Shown: positions 1-8,800 of the stretch, one piece after another | How positions within the stretch are numbered: the stretch's first letter is position 1 | Layout of the letters: each line of letters starts with the position of its first letter | From: Rikenellaceae bacterium | Lineage (GTDB): Bacteria; Bacteroidota; Bacteroidia; Bacteroidales; Rikenellaceae | DNA: 34,189 bases | Direction: 5' to 3' | NCBI GenBank assembly: GCA_015059865.1 | Contig: SUZP01000017.1 | Location: 1-34,189, forward strand | The notes under the pieces: model-generated | Database searches by the model: none | What the model was told of the DNA's origin: nothing | The model's input: only the letters and a program-made list of their open reading frames with translations | Made by a program: the position numbers and the translations under genes

Positions 1-1
1 A

Positions 2-1258
2 GTGACAGCGTATGGCTCTGAGACTGAAAATCTCAGAAAGAAATCCCCGTACATCCATCACGAGCAGGTTAGTCACGACGAAGTTACCAATCTACACAAT
101 ATCATCATTCGTTACGAGAACGACAAGGCTTGGCCACGCTGGAACTATGCCAACAATAGCGAGGCATATCGAGTGCTTGTTGATGCAGTAAAGCGACTCT
201 CCTCAGAGCAGAGCAATGTGCGCACCGTGGTTATTGAGGGTGCGGCATCGCCAATAGGTAGCGAGGCGTATAACCACAATCTTGCTCTTCGCCGTGCAAA
301 GGTCTTGCGCAATATCGTCTCCAAGATGAAGGGTGGCGACAAGTTGAAGATACATGTCATATCGGCAGGCGAGGATTGGAGCACTTTCCTTTCGTATATT
401 GAAATAATGTACCACGAGCCTAATCGTGAAGAGGTGCTCGCCATTCTTCGTACCGATGTCTCGAACGACGAGAAGGAGCGCAGGTTGCAGGCTCTCGATA
501 GAGGCAAGACTTGGCGAATGTTGGTTAGAGAGTTTATGGCTTCGGCACGAAATGCCGCCGTTATCCACATTGTTGAGGTTGCCGACTTAGCTCCAAAAGA
601 GCCACCTCTCAAATTCCGACCTATGGTCGCTCCGGTCATAGAGAATATAATCATCCCGTCAGAAGAGCCGAAAGATACGGTGCAGACACAGCTTCTTCCT
701 CCGCGCAAGCCTGTTGTGGCGATGCGCTCAAATCTGCTTGTGCCGGCGTTGAATGTGGGTATTACCGTTCCGATTGGCACAAATTGGTCGGTCGCAGCCG
801 ACTACTACTTCCCTTGGGTGTGGCCTAAGCGCGACAACAAAAACTGCTTCGAGTTGTTGGCGTGGGGCATTGAGGGGCGTTATTGGTTTGGTCGCAACCG
901 TACGGTATTCGACCGCCTGCAAGGTCACTCCATAGGAGTCTATGGCTATATGGGATACTACGACTTCGAGCGCAACTATCACGGACACCAAGGCGAGTTT
1001 GTAAATGTAGGCGTGGACTACACCTACGCTATGGCGGTGGGCAAGAAGAGGTCGGTGCATTTCGAGTTTTCGCTCGGCGTGGGTTATATCTACTCGCAGG
1101 CGAGAAAATATACCGTTATCGAGTCGCATGGCCCACTCATTAGCGACAAGATAACCAAGAAGGTGGGCTTCTTTGGCCCTACGAAGGCGAATATATCGCT
1201 TGTAGTGCCAATTTTCCAAAAGGTTAAACCAAACGATAAACAACGAGGCGATGAGTAG
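2..1258 (+). CDS. DUF3575/OmpA-like pilus-operon protein (5' partial)
   Basis: The reading frame is open from the first bases, so the true start and any signal peptide lie before the window; 418 codons are visible. Residues about 55-115 look like an OmpA-type segment (VVIEGAASPIGSEAYNHN followed by an RRAK-type helix). Residues about 240-405 match the DUF3575 pattern of an outer-membrane-like beta domain, with alternating aromatic strands such as NVGITVPIGTNWSVAADYYF and a GxxGRYWFG-like turn. DUF3575 genes are common at the head of Bacteroidales fimbrillin operons, and this one overlaps the next gene by 8 bp (ATGAGTAG), implying translational coupling. The likely role is an envelope accessory protein for pilus assembly or anchoring. 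The family call rests on pattern recognition; the exact role is unknown. Confidence 0.75.
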   Translation: MTAYGSETENLRKKSPYIHHEQVSHDEVTNLHNIIIRYENDKAWPRWNYANNSEAYRVLVDAVKRLSSEQSNVRTVVIEGAASPIGSEAYNHNLALRRAKVLRNIVSKMKGGDKLKIHVISAGEDWSTFLSYIEIMYHEPNREEVLAILRTDVSNDEKERRLQALDRGKTWRMLVREFMASARNAAVIHIVEVADLAPKEPPLKFRPMVAPVIENIIIPSEEPKDTVQTQLLPPRKPVVAMRSNLLVPALNVGITVPIGTNWSVAADYYFPWVWPKRDNKNCFELLAWGIEGRYWFGRNRTVFDRLQGHSIGVYGYMGYYDFERNYHGHQGEFVNVGVDYTYAMAVGKKRSVHFEFSLGVGYIYSQARKYTVIESHGPLISDKITKKVGFFGPTKANISLVVPIFQKVKPNDKQRGDE

Positions 1259-2207
1259 GGTGCGATACATACTGCTTGTCGCTGTGACAGCTCTTCTCTC
1301 GGTGGCGTGCCAACGCCGACCTATGGAGGAGAACTACTTGCGCGTATATCTCGACCTTAAAATCGACCGCGAGATTACAAACTACGAGGTTGGCGAGAGC
1401 GAGCCCGGCCTTATGCGTGTGGTATTCTTCGATGCCGTTACCAAGGAATATCTAAGCCACGACTTCGTGTCGCACAATGGTGGCTACATCTTTGCTCCGT
1501 ACGGAGATGTGGATATGGTGGTATATAATCTCGAAGCGGGGGAGACATTTATACGCAACAACTACTCGTGGTCGAATATGGAGGCCTATACCGATGAAAT
1601 CAGCGAACAACAGCGCAGCCGCTTTACGCGATACTTACAGTCGCGTGTCGATACGCGCCCATCGTACAAGGATATTCGAGTTACGCCGGGACACCTCTTC
1701 GTTGCTCGCGAGCACAATATCCATATCCCTCGCCACATCACCGAAGATGTGTTTATCATTCAAGCAACAGCCAAGACCATTGTCGAGAGTTGGACTGTCG
1801 AGGTAAACGGCATTGTGGGCATGGAGTGGGTAGGCTCTGTTTCGATGCTTATTTCAGGACAAGTGGGAACCCATTTTGTCGCTACTAAAACTGACTCTAC
1901 AGAGCCGATAGCGCTCTATTTCGATGTTGTTAGTGCACAACGCCGCAGTGCTGCAATGACATCGCGCTTCGAGACCTTCGGTCGCGAGAAGACAAGCGGC
2001 GATGTGGCTCTGTTGAGTATATTGTTTATCGATATACAAGGCCACCCTTATATGTACAACTTCGATGTATCGGACCAGATGGAGAATAATCCCGAGCAAC
2101 ATATTGTGATAAATGGCGATATAAACATTCCGAAGCCGGAGATTGGAAGTGGTTTCAAACCGGTGGTTGATGATTGGAAAGAGCACGAGTATGATATAGA
2201 TATATAG
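1251..2207 (+). CDS. Pilus-operon anchor-type lipoprotein (DUF5119/Mfa2-FimB-like)
   Basis: A 318-residue protein with a short hydrophobic leader ending in a lipobox (LLSVAC, Cys about 20), so probably an outer-membrane lipoprotein. The body is beta-rich. It carries the VVYN...ETFIRNN segment and a PGHLFVA segment that I associate with DUF5119 proteins found between DUF3575 and fimbrillin genes; the order here fits. Such proteins resemble the Mfa2/FimB anchors that terminate or tether type V pili, but no residue proves that activity. The start codon overlaps the end of the upstream gene. The stop codon runs straight into a heptamer repeat (its final G is the first base of the array). Confidence is good for an operon-associated lipoprotein, moderate for the family name. 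Confidence 0.65.
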   Translation: MSRVRYILLVAVTALLSVACQRRPMEENYLRVYLDLKIDREITNYEVGESEPGLMRVVFFDAVTKEYLSHDFVSHNGGYIFAPYGDVDMVVYNLEAGETFIRNNYSWSNMEAYTDEISEQQRSRFTRYLQSRVDTRPSYKDIRVTPGHLFVAREHNIHIPRHITEDVFIIQATAKTIVESWTVEVNGIVGMEWVGSVSMLISGQVGTHFVATKTDSTEPIALYFDVVSAQRRSAAMTSRFETFGREKTSGDVALLSILFIDIQGHPYMYNFDVSDQMENNPEQHIVINGDINIPKPEIGSGFKPVVDDWKEHEYDIDI

Positions 2208-2234
2208 ACGAGAGACGAGAGACGAAAGACGAGA
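2207..2234. repeat. Heptamer tandem array (GACGARA)x4
   Basis: Four head-to-tail 7-mers: GACGAGA, GACGAGA, GACGAAA, GACGAGA. The array starts at the last base of the upstream stop codon. A related array in the same orientation occurs at 26251-26278. Confidence 0.9.
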
Positions 2235-2247
2235 GAGTTCCAATTAG

Positions 2248-2282
2248 TGAGTAGTGAGTAGAGAGTAGTGAGTAGAGAGTAG
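2248..2282. repeat. Heptamer tandem array (WGAGTAG)x5
   Basis: Five 7-mers in a row: TGAGTAG, TGAGTAG, AGAGTAG, TGAGTAG, AGAGTAG. It is the second of four different arrays of the same period in this spacer. A single unit recurs at 2493-2499 inside the same spacer. Confidence 0.9.
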
Positions 2283-2289
2283 TTTTCAA

Positions 2290-2317
2290 ATTGACAATTG
2301 ATAATTGACAATGGACA
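2290..2317. repeat. Heptamer tandem array (ATTGAYA)x4
   Basis: Units ATTGACA, ATTGATA, ATTGACA, ATGGACA. The same motif forms the 13-unit array at 3791-3883 between the first and second fimbrillin genes. Confidence 0.9.
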
Positions 2318-2325
2318 ATTAAAGG

Positions 2326-2353
2326 AATTTTTAATTCTTAATTTTTAATTTTT
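2326..2353. repeat. Heptamer tandem array (AATTTTT)x4
   Basis: Units AATTTTT, AATTCTT, AATTTTT, AATTTTT, plus a partial AATT. The same unit forms the array in the mnmG promoter region at 21006-21032. Confidence 0.85.
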
Positions 2354-2365
2354 AATTACTTTCTC

Positions 2366-2481
2366 GCGCACCCCAGTAAGCGACCAACGGGAGCGCCCCC
2401 AGTAAGGGCGGAACGCCCGCCCCCAGTAAACCCCAGAAAGGGTTGCGCCACGATAACAATAGGAGTTTAGAAAACAGAAAA
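2366..2481. repeat. 116-bp direct repeat, copy A
   Basis: Aligns without gaps, at an offset of 147 bp, with copy B at 2513-2628. 2371-2449 (79 bp) and 2460-2481 (22 bp) are identical; about 10 bp between them diverge. The core holds three sub-units that each begin CCCCAGTAA (at 2371, 2397 and 2421). It contains small inverted repeats such as GGGCG-gaa-CGCCC and AACCC-cagaaa-GGGTT. It lies in the leader region of the first fimbrillin. GC-rich in an otherwise A/T-rich spacer. Confidence 0.9.
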
Positions 2482-2512
2482 CTTTTAATTAGTGAGTAGT
2501 TAAAAACTTTTA

Positions 2513-2628
2513 GCGCTCCCCAGTAAGCGACCAACGGGAGCGCCCCCAGTAAGGGCGGAACGCCCGCCCCCAGTAAACCCCAGAAAGGGTTGCGCCGTGA
2601 CAAGGGTAGGAGTTTAGAAAACAGAAAA
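2513..2628. repeat. 116-bp direct repeat, copy B
   Basis: Second copy of the unit at 2366-2481, separated from it by about 31 bp that include TTAGTGAGTAG. From its end to 2770 the spacer is a strongly A-rich leader with no SD-like sequence and no clear TAnnTTTG box; I see no other element there. Confidence 0.9.
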
Positions 2629-2770
2629 ACTAAAAAACAGACATAAAACCTTAAAATACAGAGACAAAAAAACAGAAACATTAACAAAAACCATTTAACA
2701 ATTTTTACAAACAACAAATTTTTACTATTTTTAAACCAAATTTTTATTAACTTTCAAAAACTTTAATGTT

Positions 2771-3730
2771 ATGAAAAAGATTTTCTTATTTGCTGCGGCA
2801 GCGATGGTATCGTTGAGCAGTTGTGTACAATCCGAAGAGGTTTACACCGGTTCGTTGAACGAGATGGGCTTTAAGTCGGCCATAACTCGTGGTATCATTC
2901 AGACGAATGATGACATGACCTATCCTATTGCAGTTACTGCAGTATGGGACGATGCTAAGGATGGCAATTTCACCTCGTATTTCGAGAACGGCAAGTTCGT
3001 TTATGACGATGGTACTTCGTTGTGGAAGGGTGAGCCTGCTCGCTACTGGCCAACCAGCGGTGATATGCAGTTCCTTGCTGTTAGCCCTTATCCAGTAAAT
3101 TCTGACCTTGTTCCATCGTACAAGACAAATGGCGAGATTGAGAAGTTTGTTTGGGGTGGTACTAATGCTATCGACAACAATATTAAGGATCAGCACGATG
3201 TTATTTTCTCTGACCTTCTCAGCGTTGAGGCTCCTCAGACTGCTGCTCAGCCATTGCTCTTCCACCACGCTTACGCTCAGCTCAACGTAACTTTCAAGAA
3301 GACCGATTCGGCTGCTGCCGTTGTCGTTAAGAGTGTTGCTGTTCAGGGTGTAAATTTGTCGGGTGTCTTGACTGTAACTCCTGCTGCTGGCGCAAAGAGT
3401 ACTGCTGAGTGGCAGTCAGGTTTGACAGTATCGCGTTACTTCTTGCCTGAGTCGGCAACAGGCGTTGAGGATGGTACTTTGGATGCAACTCTCGAGGCTG
3501 CTACTCCATTTGCTCCACAGCCAGTTCTCGTAATCCCAAGTGCACAGACTAAGATTGTTATCAAGTATACAATCGATGGTCACGAGCACATTTACACCCA
3601 CACTCTTTCGGGTAACTGGGAGATGGGCCACAAGTACACTTACAACTACACTATCAACGTGAACGAGATTATCTTCGACTGCACAGTTGAGGATTGGATT
3701 CCGGTTGATGGCGGTTCTATCACTATCTAA
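2771..3730 (+). CDS. Fimbrillin-family lipoprotein, probable major stalk subunit
   Basis: A 319-residue precursor. The signal peptide ends in a lipobox (LSSC, Cys18). An Arg follows in AITRGI (about residue 40), a plausible Arg-protease maturation site: type V pilins are exported as lipoproteins and trimmed after Arg to allow strand exchange. Further features are the ARYWP...MQFLAVSPY core, LFHHAYAQLNVTFKK at mid-protein, and a C-terminal GHKYTYNYTINVNEI...VEDW strand typical of fimbrillins (Mfa-like/FimA). Codon choice differs from its neighbours (many GCT, GTT, AAG and AAC codons), as expected for a highly expressed protein. It has its own long A-rich leader, and a GC hairpin follows the stop. 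I infer it is the stalk pilin; direct proof would need fibre analysis. Confidence 0.85.
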   Translation: MKKIFLFAAAAMVSLSSCVQSEEVYTGSLNEMGFKSAITRGIIQTNDDMTYPIAVTAVWDDAKDGNFTSYFENGKFVYDDGTSLWKGEPARYWPTSGDMQFLAVSPYPVNSDLVPSYKTNGEIEKFVWGGTNAIDNNIKDQHDVIFSDLLSVEAPQTAAQPLLFHHAYAQLNVTFKKTDSAAAVVVKSVAVQGVNLSGVLTVTPAAGAKSTAEWQSGLTVSRYFLPESATGVEDGTLDATLEAATPFAPQPVLVIPSAQTKIVIKYTIDGHEHIYTHTLSGNWEMGHKYTYNYTINVNEIIFDCTVEDWIPVDGGSITI

Positions 3731-3750
3731 TTTTTCAAAAAAAACTTAAT

Positions 3751-3778
3751 CCGTGTGGGGCTTGACCGCCCCCACGGG
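3751..3778 (+). terminator. Intra-operon hairpin after the first fimbrillin
   Basis: CCGTGtGGGG pairs with CCCCCACGG across a short loop. It is not followed by a T-run, so it is more likely a 3'-end stabiliser or partial attenuator than a full terminator. This would favour the stalk gene over the downstream minor pilins. Confidence 0.55.
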
Positions 3779-3790
3779 TACTATGATTTA

Positions 3791-3883
3791 ATTGACAATT
3801 GAGAATTGAGAATTGACAATTGATAATTGATAATCGACAATCGACAATTGATAATCGATAATTGATAATTGATAATTGACAAT
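3791..3883. repeat. Heptamer tandem array (ATYGAYA)x13
   Basis: Thirteen consecutive 7-mers (ATTGACA, ATTGAGA, ATTGATA, ATCGACA, ATCGATA variants) plus AT. The array ends 12 bp before the ATG of the second fimbrillin. It is the longest simple repeat in the window, and its unit is that of 2290-2317. Confidence 0.95.
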
Positions 3884-3895
3884 AGCTAAAAGGTT

Positions 3896-4852
3896 ATGCG
3901 GAGGGTGTTAATAGTATTGCTGACAATGTTGGTTTTGAGTGGTTGCGACCACTCGGAGCCGATAGGCTATTCTCGCAAGATAGGCTTTGCCTCGCAGATA
4001 AATCGCTCTATTGTTGAGGATATTACCGACTTACAGCAGCAGGAGATAAAACTCTTTGGTGCCTATACCCTTGATGGTGGCACTGCTCGTGTGTTCGATG
4101 CCGAGCGACTCTACTACGATGCTACACTGCCGGGTTGGGACTACGCTATTCCGCAATATTGGATTATGAATGCTGCATATCGTTTTTGTGCCGTATCTCC
4201 GTACAATGTGCCATGCACCTTCTCCGACGAAACGGGAGAGGTGACTATTGGCGGATATGTGGGAAGCACGGGCGGTGCAGATATTCTCTACGCCTCGGCA
4301 GAGCGCGACCTCTATGGCAACGAGGACTACTCGACGGTGCCACTGCACTTCCGCCACGCCTGCGCAGGAGTGCAGTTCAACTTGGTAAATGCATCGAGCA
4401 ATGTGCTCAAAGATGTTCGCAATATTCGCCTTGTGGGGTTGCAAAATAGGGGAACATTTACATTCGACTCGCAGGGCTCGGCAGCGTGGGTGTTGGATGG
4501 CTCGACCATAGGCGAGAGCGACTCCGAGCAACCTTTTGGCGGTATGTGCACGCTGCCCGATGGTGGACTGCCTGTAAATCTGAATGTCAAGCACTCTCTC
4601 TACGACGAGAAGGTGTTGATGGTGCTTCCGCAGGCGATATACAAAACCCCCGTAACGCTCCACTTGGAGTATATCAAGGAGGGTGATACGGAGTATGCAA
4701 TACGCAATATTGAGCTCGGTTGGCTCGGAGGTGTAACTCCTACCGAGTGGAAGTCGGGCGAGAAGTATGAGTATAACTTGACCATTACCGATAACACCAT
4801 AACCTTCGAGGTTATTGTCGTGGATTGGGTTGATAATTTTGTCGATTTGTAG
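3896..4852 (+). CDS. Fimbrillin-family lipoprotein (minor subunit)
   Basis: A 318-residue protein. The leader ends in a lipobox (VLSGC, Cys17), followed by KIGFASQINRSIVEDI with an Arg at the position of the proposed maturation site. YWIMNAAYRFCAVSPYN and LHFRHACAGVQFNLVN correspond to the FLAVSPY and FHHAYAQLNVTF segments of the preceding pilin. The C-terminus repeats the GEKYEYNLTITDNTI...VVDW fimbrillin strand. The start is ATG 3896, just after the heptamer array. It is 12 bp from the next gene, so the two are cotranscribed. It is probably a minor or accessory pilin; its place in the fibre is not visible. Confidence 0.8.
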   Translation: MRRVLIVLLTMLVLSGCDHSEPIGYSRKIGFASQINRSIVEDITDLQQQEIKLFGAYTLDGGTARVFDAERLYYDATLPGWDYAIPQYWIMNAAYRFCAVSPYNVPCTFSDETGEVTIGGYVGSTGGADILYASAERDLYGNEDYSTVPLHFRHACAGVQFNLVNASSNVLKDVRNIRLVGLQNRGTFTFDSQGSAAWVLDGSTIGESDSEQPFGGMCTLPDGGLPVNLNVKHSLYDEKVLMVLPQAIYKTPVTLHLEYIKEGDTEYAIRNIELGWLGGVTPTEWKSGEKYEYNLTITDNTITFEVIVVDWVDNFVDL

Positions 4853-4864
4853 AGGAGAGAGAGA

Positions 4865-5869
4865 ATGAAGGGCTTTTTTCAGATATTTTCAGTGTCGTTT
4901 TTTGCAGTGTTGTTGTGGGGATGCAGCAATGGTGGCGATGTGGAGCTTGGCAGTTTGAGCGAGATAACCTTCAATGCCAAACATCTCTCGCGTGGTGTGC
5001 TAAATCAAACCACAATCGACAATGGCGAAGGAAGGGTGTATGTCTGTGGTGTGCAGAACAACTCAACCAAGATTTTCAACAATGTCGCCATCACGCGTGA
5101 TGCCGCTACGGGCAAGTGGTTCCCTTCGACCAAGCGTAATTGGGTGGAGGGTAGTAACTATTCGTTCCACGCCTACGCATACAGTACAAACAGCGGACTT
5201 ACCATCGACAGCAGCAAAGATGGTCTTGAAATCTCGGTGCAGCAACCTACATCCTACAACGAGGATGCGATGATTGACTATCTGCTATCCCACTCGTTCA
5301 AGGTGGCCGATGGTGCGATGAAACCTATCGTGCAACTCTATCTCGAACACGCAATGTCGTTGGTGGAGATATATGTTGTGCGTGGTAATATGTTCGATGC
5401 GCGTCTAATAAAGATGACCTTCGAGAATATCTATACGCAAGGCTCGATGAAGTGTACCTCGCAGGCGACAGCCAATTCGGGCAATCGCAATGTATGGGAG
5501 GTCTCACCCTCTGGCGATAACGATGTGGTATATACCTTTGAGCCTACAACATCGGCTGTGATTGGCGATAAACGAGAAAATACCGAGGCGCGTATGATGA
5601 TAATGTGCCTGCCACAGCAGCTCACAGCAAATACTCAGCTGACAATAGAGTATGAGGTAAACGAGAAGGTAACACCTGAGAGTCCGGACAACTTTGTACT
5701 TCACAAGGAGGTGTTCCAACTCTATAACTATCAGCCGGTGAACTACCAATCGGGGCATCGTATTGTCTATACGGCGACGGTCGATTCGGGTGTAAACCTC
5801 GAAGGTGTGGTTGCGGCATGGAAAGATGTTGATTATATTGAAGGTACGGTGTTACCAGAGATAGATTAA
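4865..5869 (+). CDS. Fimbrillin-family lipoprotein (minor subunit)
   Basis: A 334-residue protein with the lipobox LLWGC (Cys20) and a following LSRGVL Arg site (about residue 43). The core contains YSFHAYAYS and LYLEHAMSLVEIYV, equivalents of the conserved fimbrillin segments. It ends with SGHRIVYTATVD...VAAWKDVDY. A purine-rich GAGGAGAGAGAG run directly precedes ATG 4865 and could act as a ribosome binding site. It is 12 bp downstream of the previous pilin and 16 bp upstream of the next start. It is called fimbrillin on conserved pattern and context; the position in the fibre is unknown. Confidence 0.8.
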   Translation: MKGFFQIFSVSFFAVLLWGCSNGGDVELGSLSEITFNAKHLSRGVLNQTTIDNGEGRVYVCGVQNNSTKIFNNVAITRDAATGKWFPSTKRNWVEGSNYSFHAYAYSTNSGLTIDSSKDGLEISVQQPTSYNEDAMIDYLLSHSFKVADGAMKPIVQLYLEHAMSLVEIYVVRGNMFDARLIKMTFENIYTQGSMKCTSQATANSGNRNVWEVSPSGDNDVVYTFEPTTSAVIGDKRENTEARMMIMCLPQQLTANTQLTIEYEVNEKVTPESPDNFVLHKEVFQLYNYQPVNYQSGHRIVYTATVDSGVNLEGVVAAWKDVDYIEGTVLPEID

Positions 5870-5885
5870 AGGGGTGCGAAAGGAT

Positions 5886-8800
5886 ATGAGAGCAAATTTT
5901 AAGAATATACTTTTGCTGATGGTCGCGTTGGTTGTGACGATGGGCTGCCTTAATGACAATGGTCTCGATGCGCCTATGCGCAACCCTATGGGTGTGCGCC
6001 TGTGGGCAGATGTGGGCTACTCGCCAAACTTGGTCTACTCACCGCAGTCAGCAACACGCGGCGGTGCCAACTCTACGAGTGGCATTATAGACCCAGCCAC
6101 TGACTCGGTTATCACGATAGGTATGGCGCGTATTGACGAGGGACACACGCCTTCCTACCCCAACTTTCTCAACTGTGGCGAGCCTATACTTGCCGAGATG
6201 GGATTGCCAAATGCAGCAAATAGCTACATTCGCGATATAACATTCACAAGCTCAGCTCAATTCTTCTACAACACGACCGACTATGTCAAATATGTCGCTT
6301 GGCAGCCTTGGTTGCCAAATGAGGAGGGGTATGAATACAGCTCCAATGGCGAGGCTACAACTGTGAAAATACCGATTACGGGCGACTCGGATATTATGTA
6401 TGGTAATGTTGTAACAGGCTCGCAGACCGAAGGTTTCAATGTTATGGAGTTCGACCACGCCTTGTGTGTCTATCGCATCTATATCTACTCGATGCAGGAG
6501 GAAGATGGAACGCAATCGGCATCGTGGGGCGTACTCGAAGATATGAATATCGAGGATTTACCAACATCGTGTACTCTGACTCTGCCGAGAGATGACACCG
6601 AGGCGTTTGGTGTGGCATACGAGGGGAGTGAAACACTCTATCTCTCGGACCCAAACAACAACATCTTCTTCGATGCTGGCGATAAGATACCTGTCGGCTT
6701 GGCAAATCGTCGTATGGTGGCGAAGTGTGTGGCAGCACCACCTGCGAATGGTGTGCTCAATATAAGTTTGGCAACAAGTAAGGCGGAGGCTCGTCAGCGC
6801 GTATCTATCGCTCGCAACTTCAAGGCTGGCTATGCCTACGATATTGTGCTTCGCTTCTCGAACCACGGCTTTATCAATGCCGATGTCTCGGTAAGCGAGT
6901 GGAAGCGTCACGAAGAGGTTATCAAGCAGGATGTCGAGGTCGATATGTTCTACAACTTGTCGAACTACGAAACGGCCAACTCTTATATAGTAAACTCCGC
7001 AAACTATGGCTACTGCTTTGATGGTACGGTTAAAGGCAATGGCGATAGCTCTTTGGTAGGCGGAGGTGCGACAACGCTGAATCCGGGCTACATAGATATT
7101 CTGTGGGATGATACCCCGATGATTACAATTGACGGTGTGCAACGCAAGGCTCTTACGCTCGATTTGCACGAGCTGTCACACAATAGGGTGCTCTTCCATG
7201 TGCAGGGAAATCCCGACGATAGAGAGGATAAACGACTGCTGTCGGAGGGTAATGTCGTTATTGCAGCCTACGACGAAGAGGGTGGAAACATCTTGTGGAC
7301 TTGGCATATTTGGCTTACCGACCGCGTGAAGGCGCAGGGCTATCCGAATGGATATATTGTGCAAGACAGAAACCTCGGTGCCGTATCCTCGGAGCCTGAT
7401 GGGGCAAATGGAATGGATGGATTGTACTACCAATGGGGTAGACCTACTCCATTCAAACCGGCATCATCGGGTGTCTATGGTGCGGTGTCGAAGGTGCCGA
7501 GCAACCCTGCAACGGTGGCAACGGTTGAGGAGGCGGTGACAAATCCGACTACTATGTATGGCAGTGGCGATACTTCGCGCTACGATTGGTTGGCAACACA
7601 AAACAATGCTCTTTGGGGCTATCAGAACGAATATACAGACCTCGAAAAGACGATGTACGACCCTTGTCCTCCGGGATATATGGTTGCAGATATTCGTGTA
7701 TGGCAGAATATTGCAGGCTACGAGAAGTCGGGAGGCTGGCATAGTGGTTCGGGTGTAAACCTCTCGGTGGCATCGAACAATGTGTGGTATCCGTTCCAAG
7801 GTTCGATAGAGAGCGATGGCTCGGAGAATATATATCGCGATGTGTCGCGTTTGTGGTCGAGTGTGGTAGATTTGCGCACTACGAATGAGCCCTACGAGTT
7901 GCAATATACGGCGAGTGGCTCGGCAAGTTGGAACGCCTACGGCAGCAACCGTAACCGAGCATTGCCAGTGCGTTGTGTGTCGGCACACTCTACGGCCATT
8001 GTTACCAATTTGAGTGCCTCGCAGACCGCTAACTGCTATATGGTACACCGTGCAGGCTACTATAAGTTCAAGGCTACGGTGCGCGGTAATGGTGTGGGCA
8101 GTCTGTTGCCCCTCGGCGGTACAACAACAGCCGAGATAAATGGAGGTCTTTCGACTACAATTGCCCCCGCAAAGGTCGATTTGTTGTGGTGGCAGGGCGA
8201 CTTCACGGAGGTTACGGGTACTCAAAGCGACATTGAAAACCTCATTCCGTTGCAGTTGCTCAACAATGGAGAGCTCGACGAGGATGGCTATGTAACCTTC
8301 TATGTGGGCAACTATCACGAAGGAAATGTCGGCTTGGCGGCCTACGATGTCGATGGCGAAATCTTATGGTCGTGGCACTTGTGGTTTACCGACAAACCAA
8401 TCGACCTAATTACGGGTAACTATACCTTGATGGATAGATTTTTGGGGGCAACAACAGCTCCTAACACAAGTGGCGCGTCAATATCGTTCGCCAATGAGAA
8501 GGAGCGAATGACAACATACGGCTTCTACTATCAGTGGGGGCGCAAAGACCCTATTATGGGTGCGCCGTCATATAGAGCAGGAACGGAGACGGTCAATGGA
8601 AATCCAAAATCTTCGCAGTATTGGGTGAAGGATTATATGACAGGCGAGTGGTCGAGTCGCACCGATATTGACACAGCGGCGGCGGCGACAATACCTGTTG
8701 TTATTCAAAATCCGATGACCTTCTACAAGAGTACATCGCTCTGCGGTAACACCACTTGCGGTTGGTTCCCTGCGACATTTGCCGATGGATATACCAATGT

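Noticed and set aside
2352..2717. 121-codon - strand frame through the two direct repeats
   Set aside because: The frame is kept only because the repeat offset (147) is a multiple of 3. The product is a low-complexity translation of repeats and A/T-rich leader, with no gene context.
2208..2770. Invertible promoter before the stalk pilin
   Set aside because: The long repeats are direct, not inverted, and no recombinase gene is visible.
2207..3883. CRISPR array
   Set aside because: The units are 7 bp with no spacers, and no cas genes are present.
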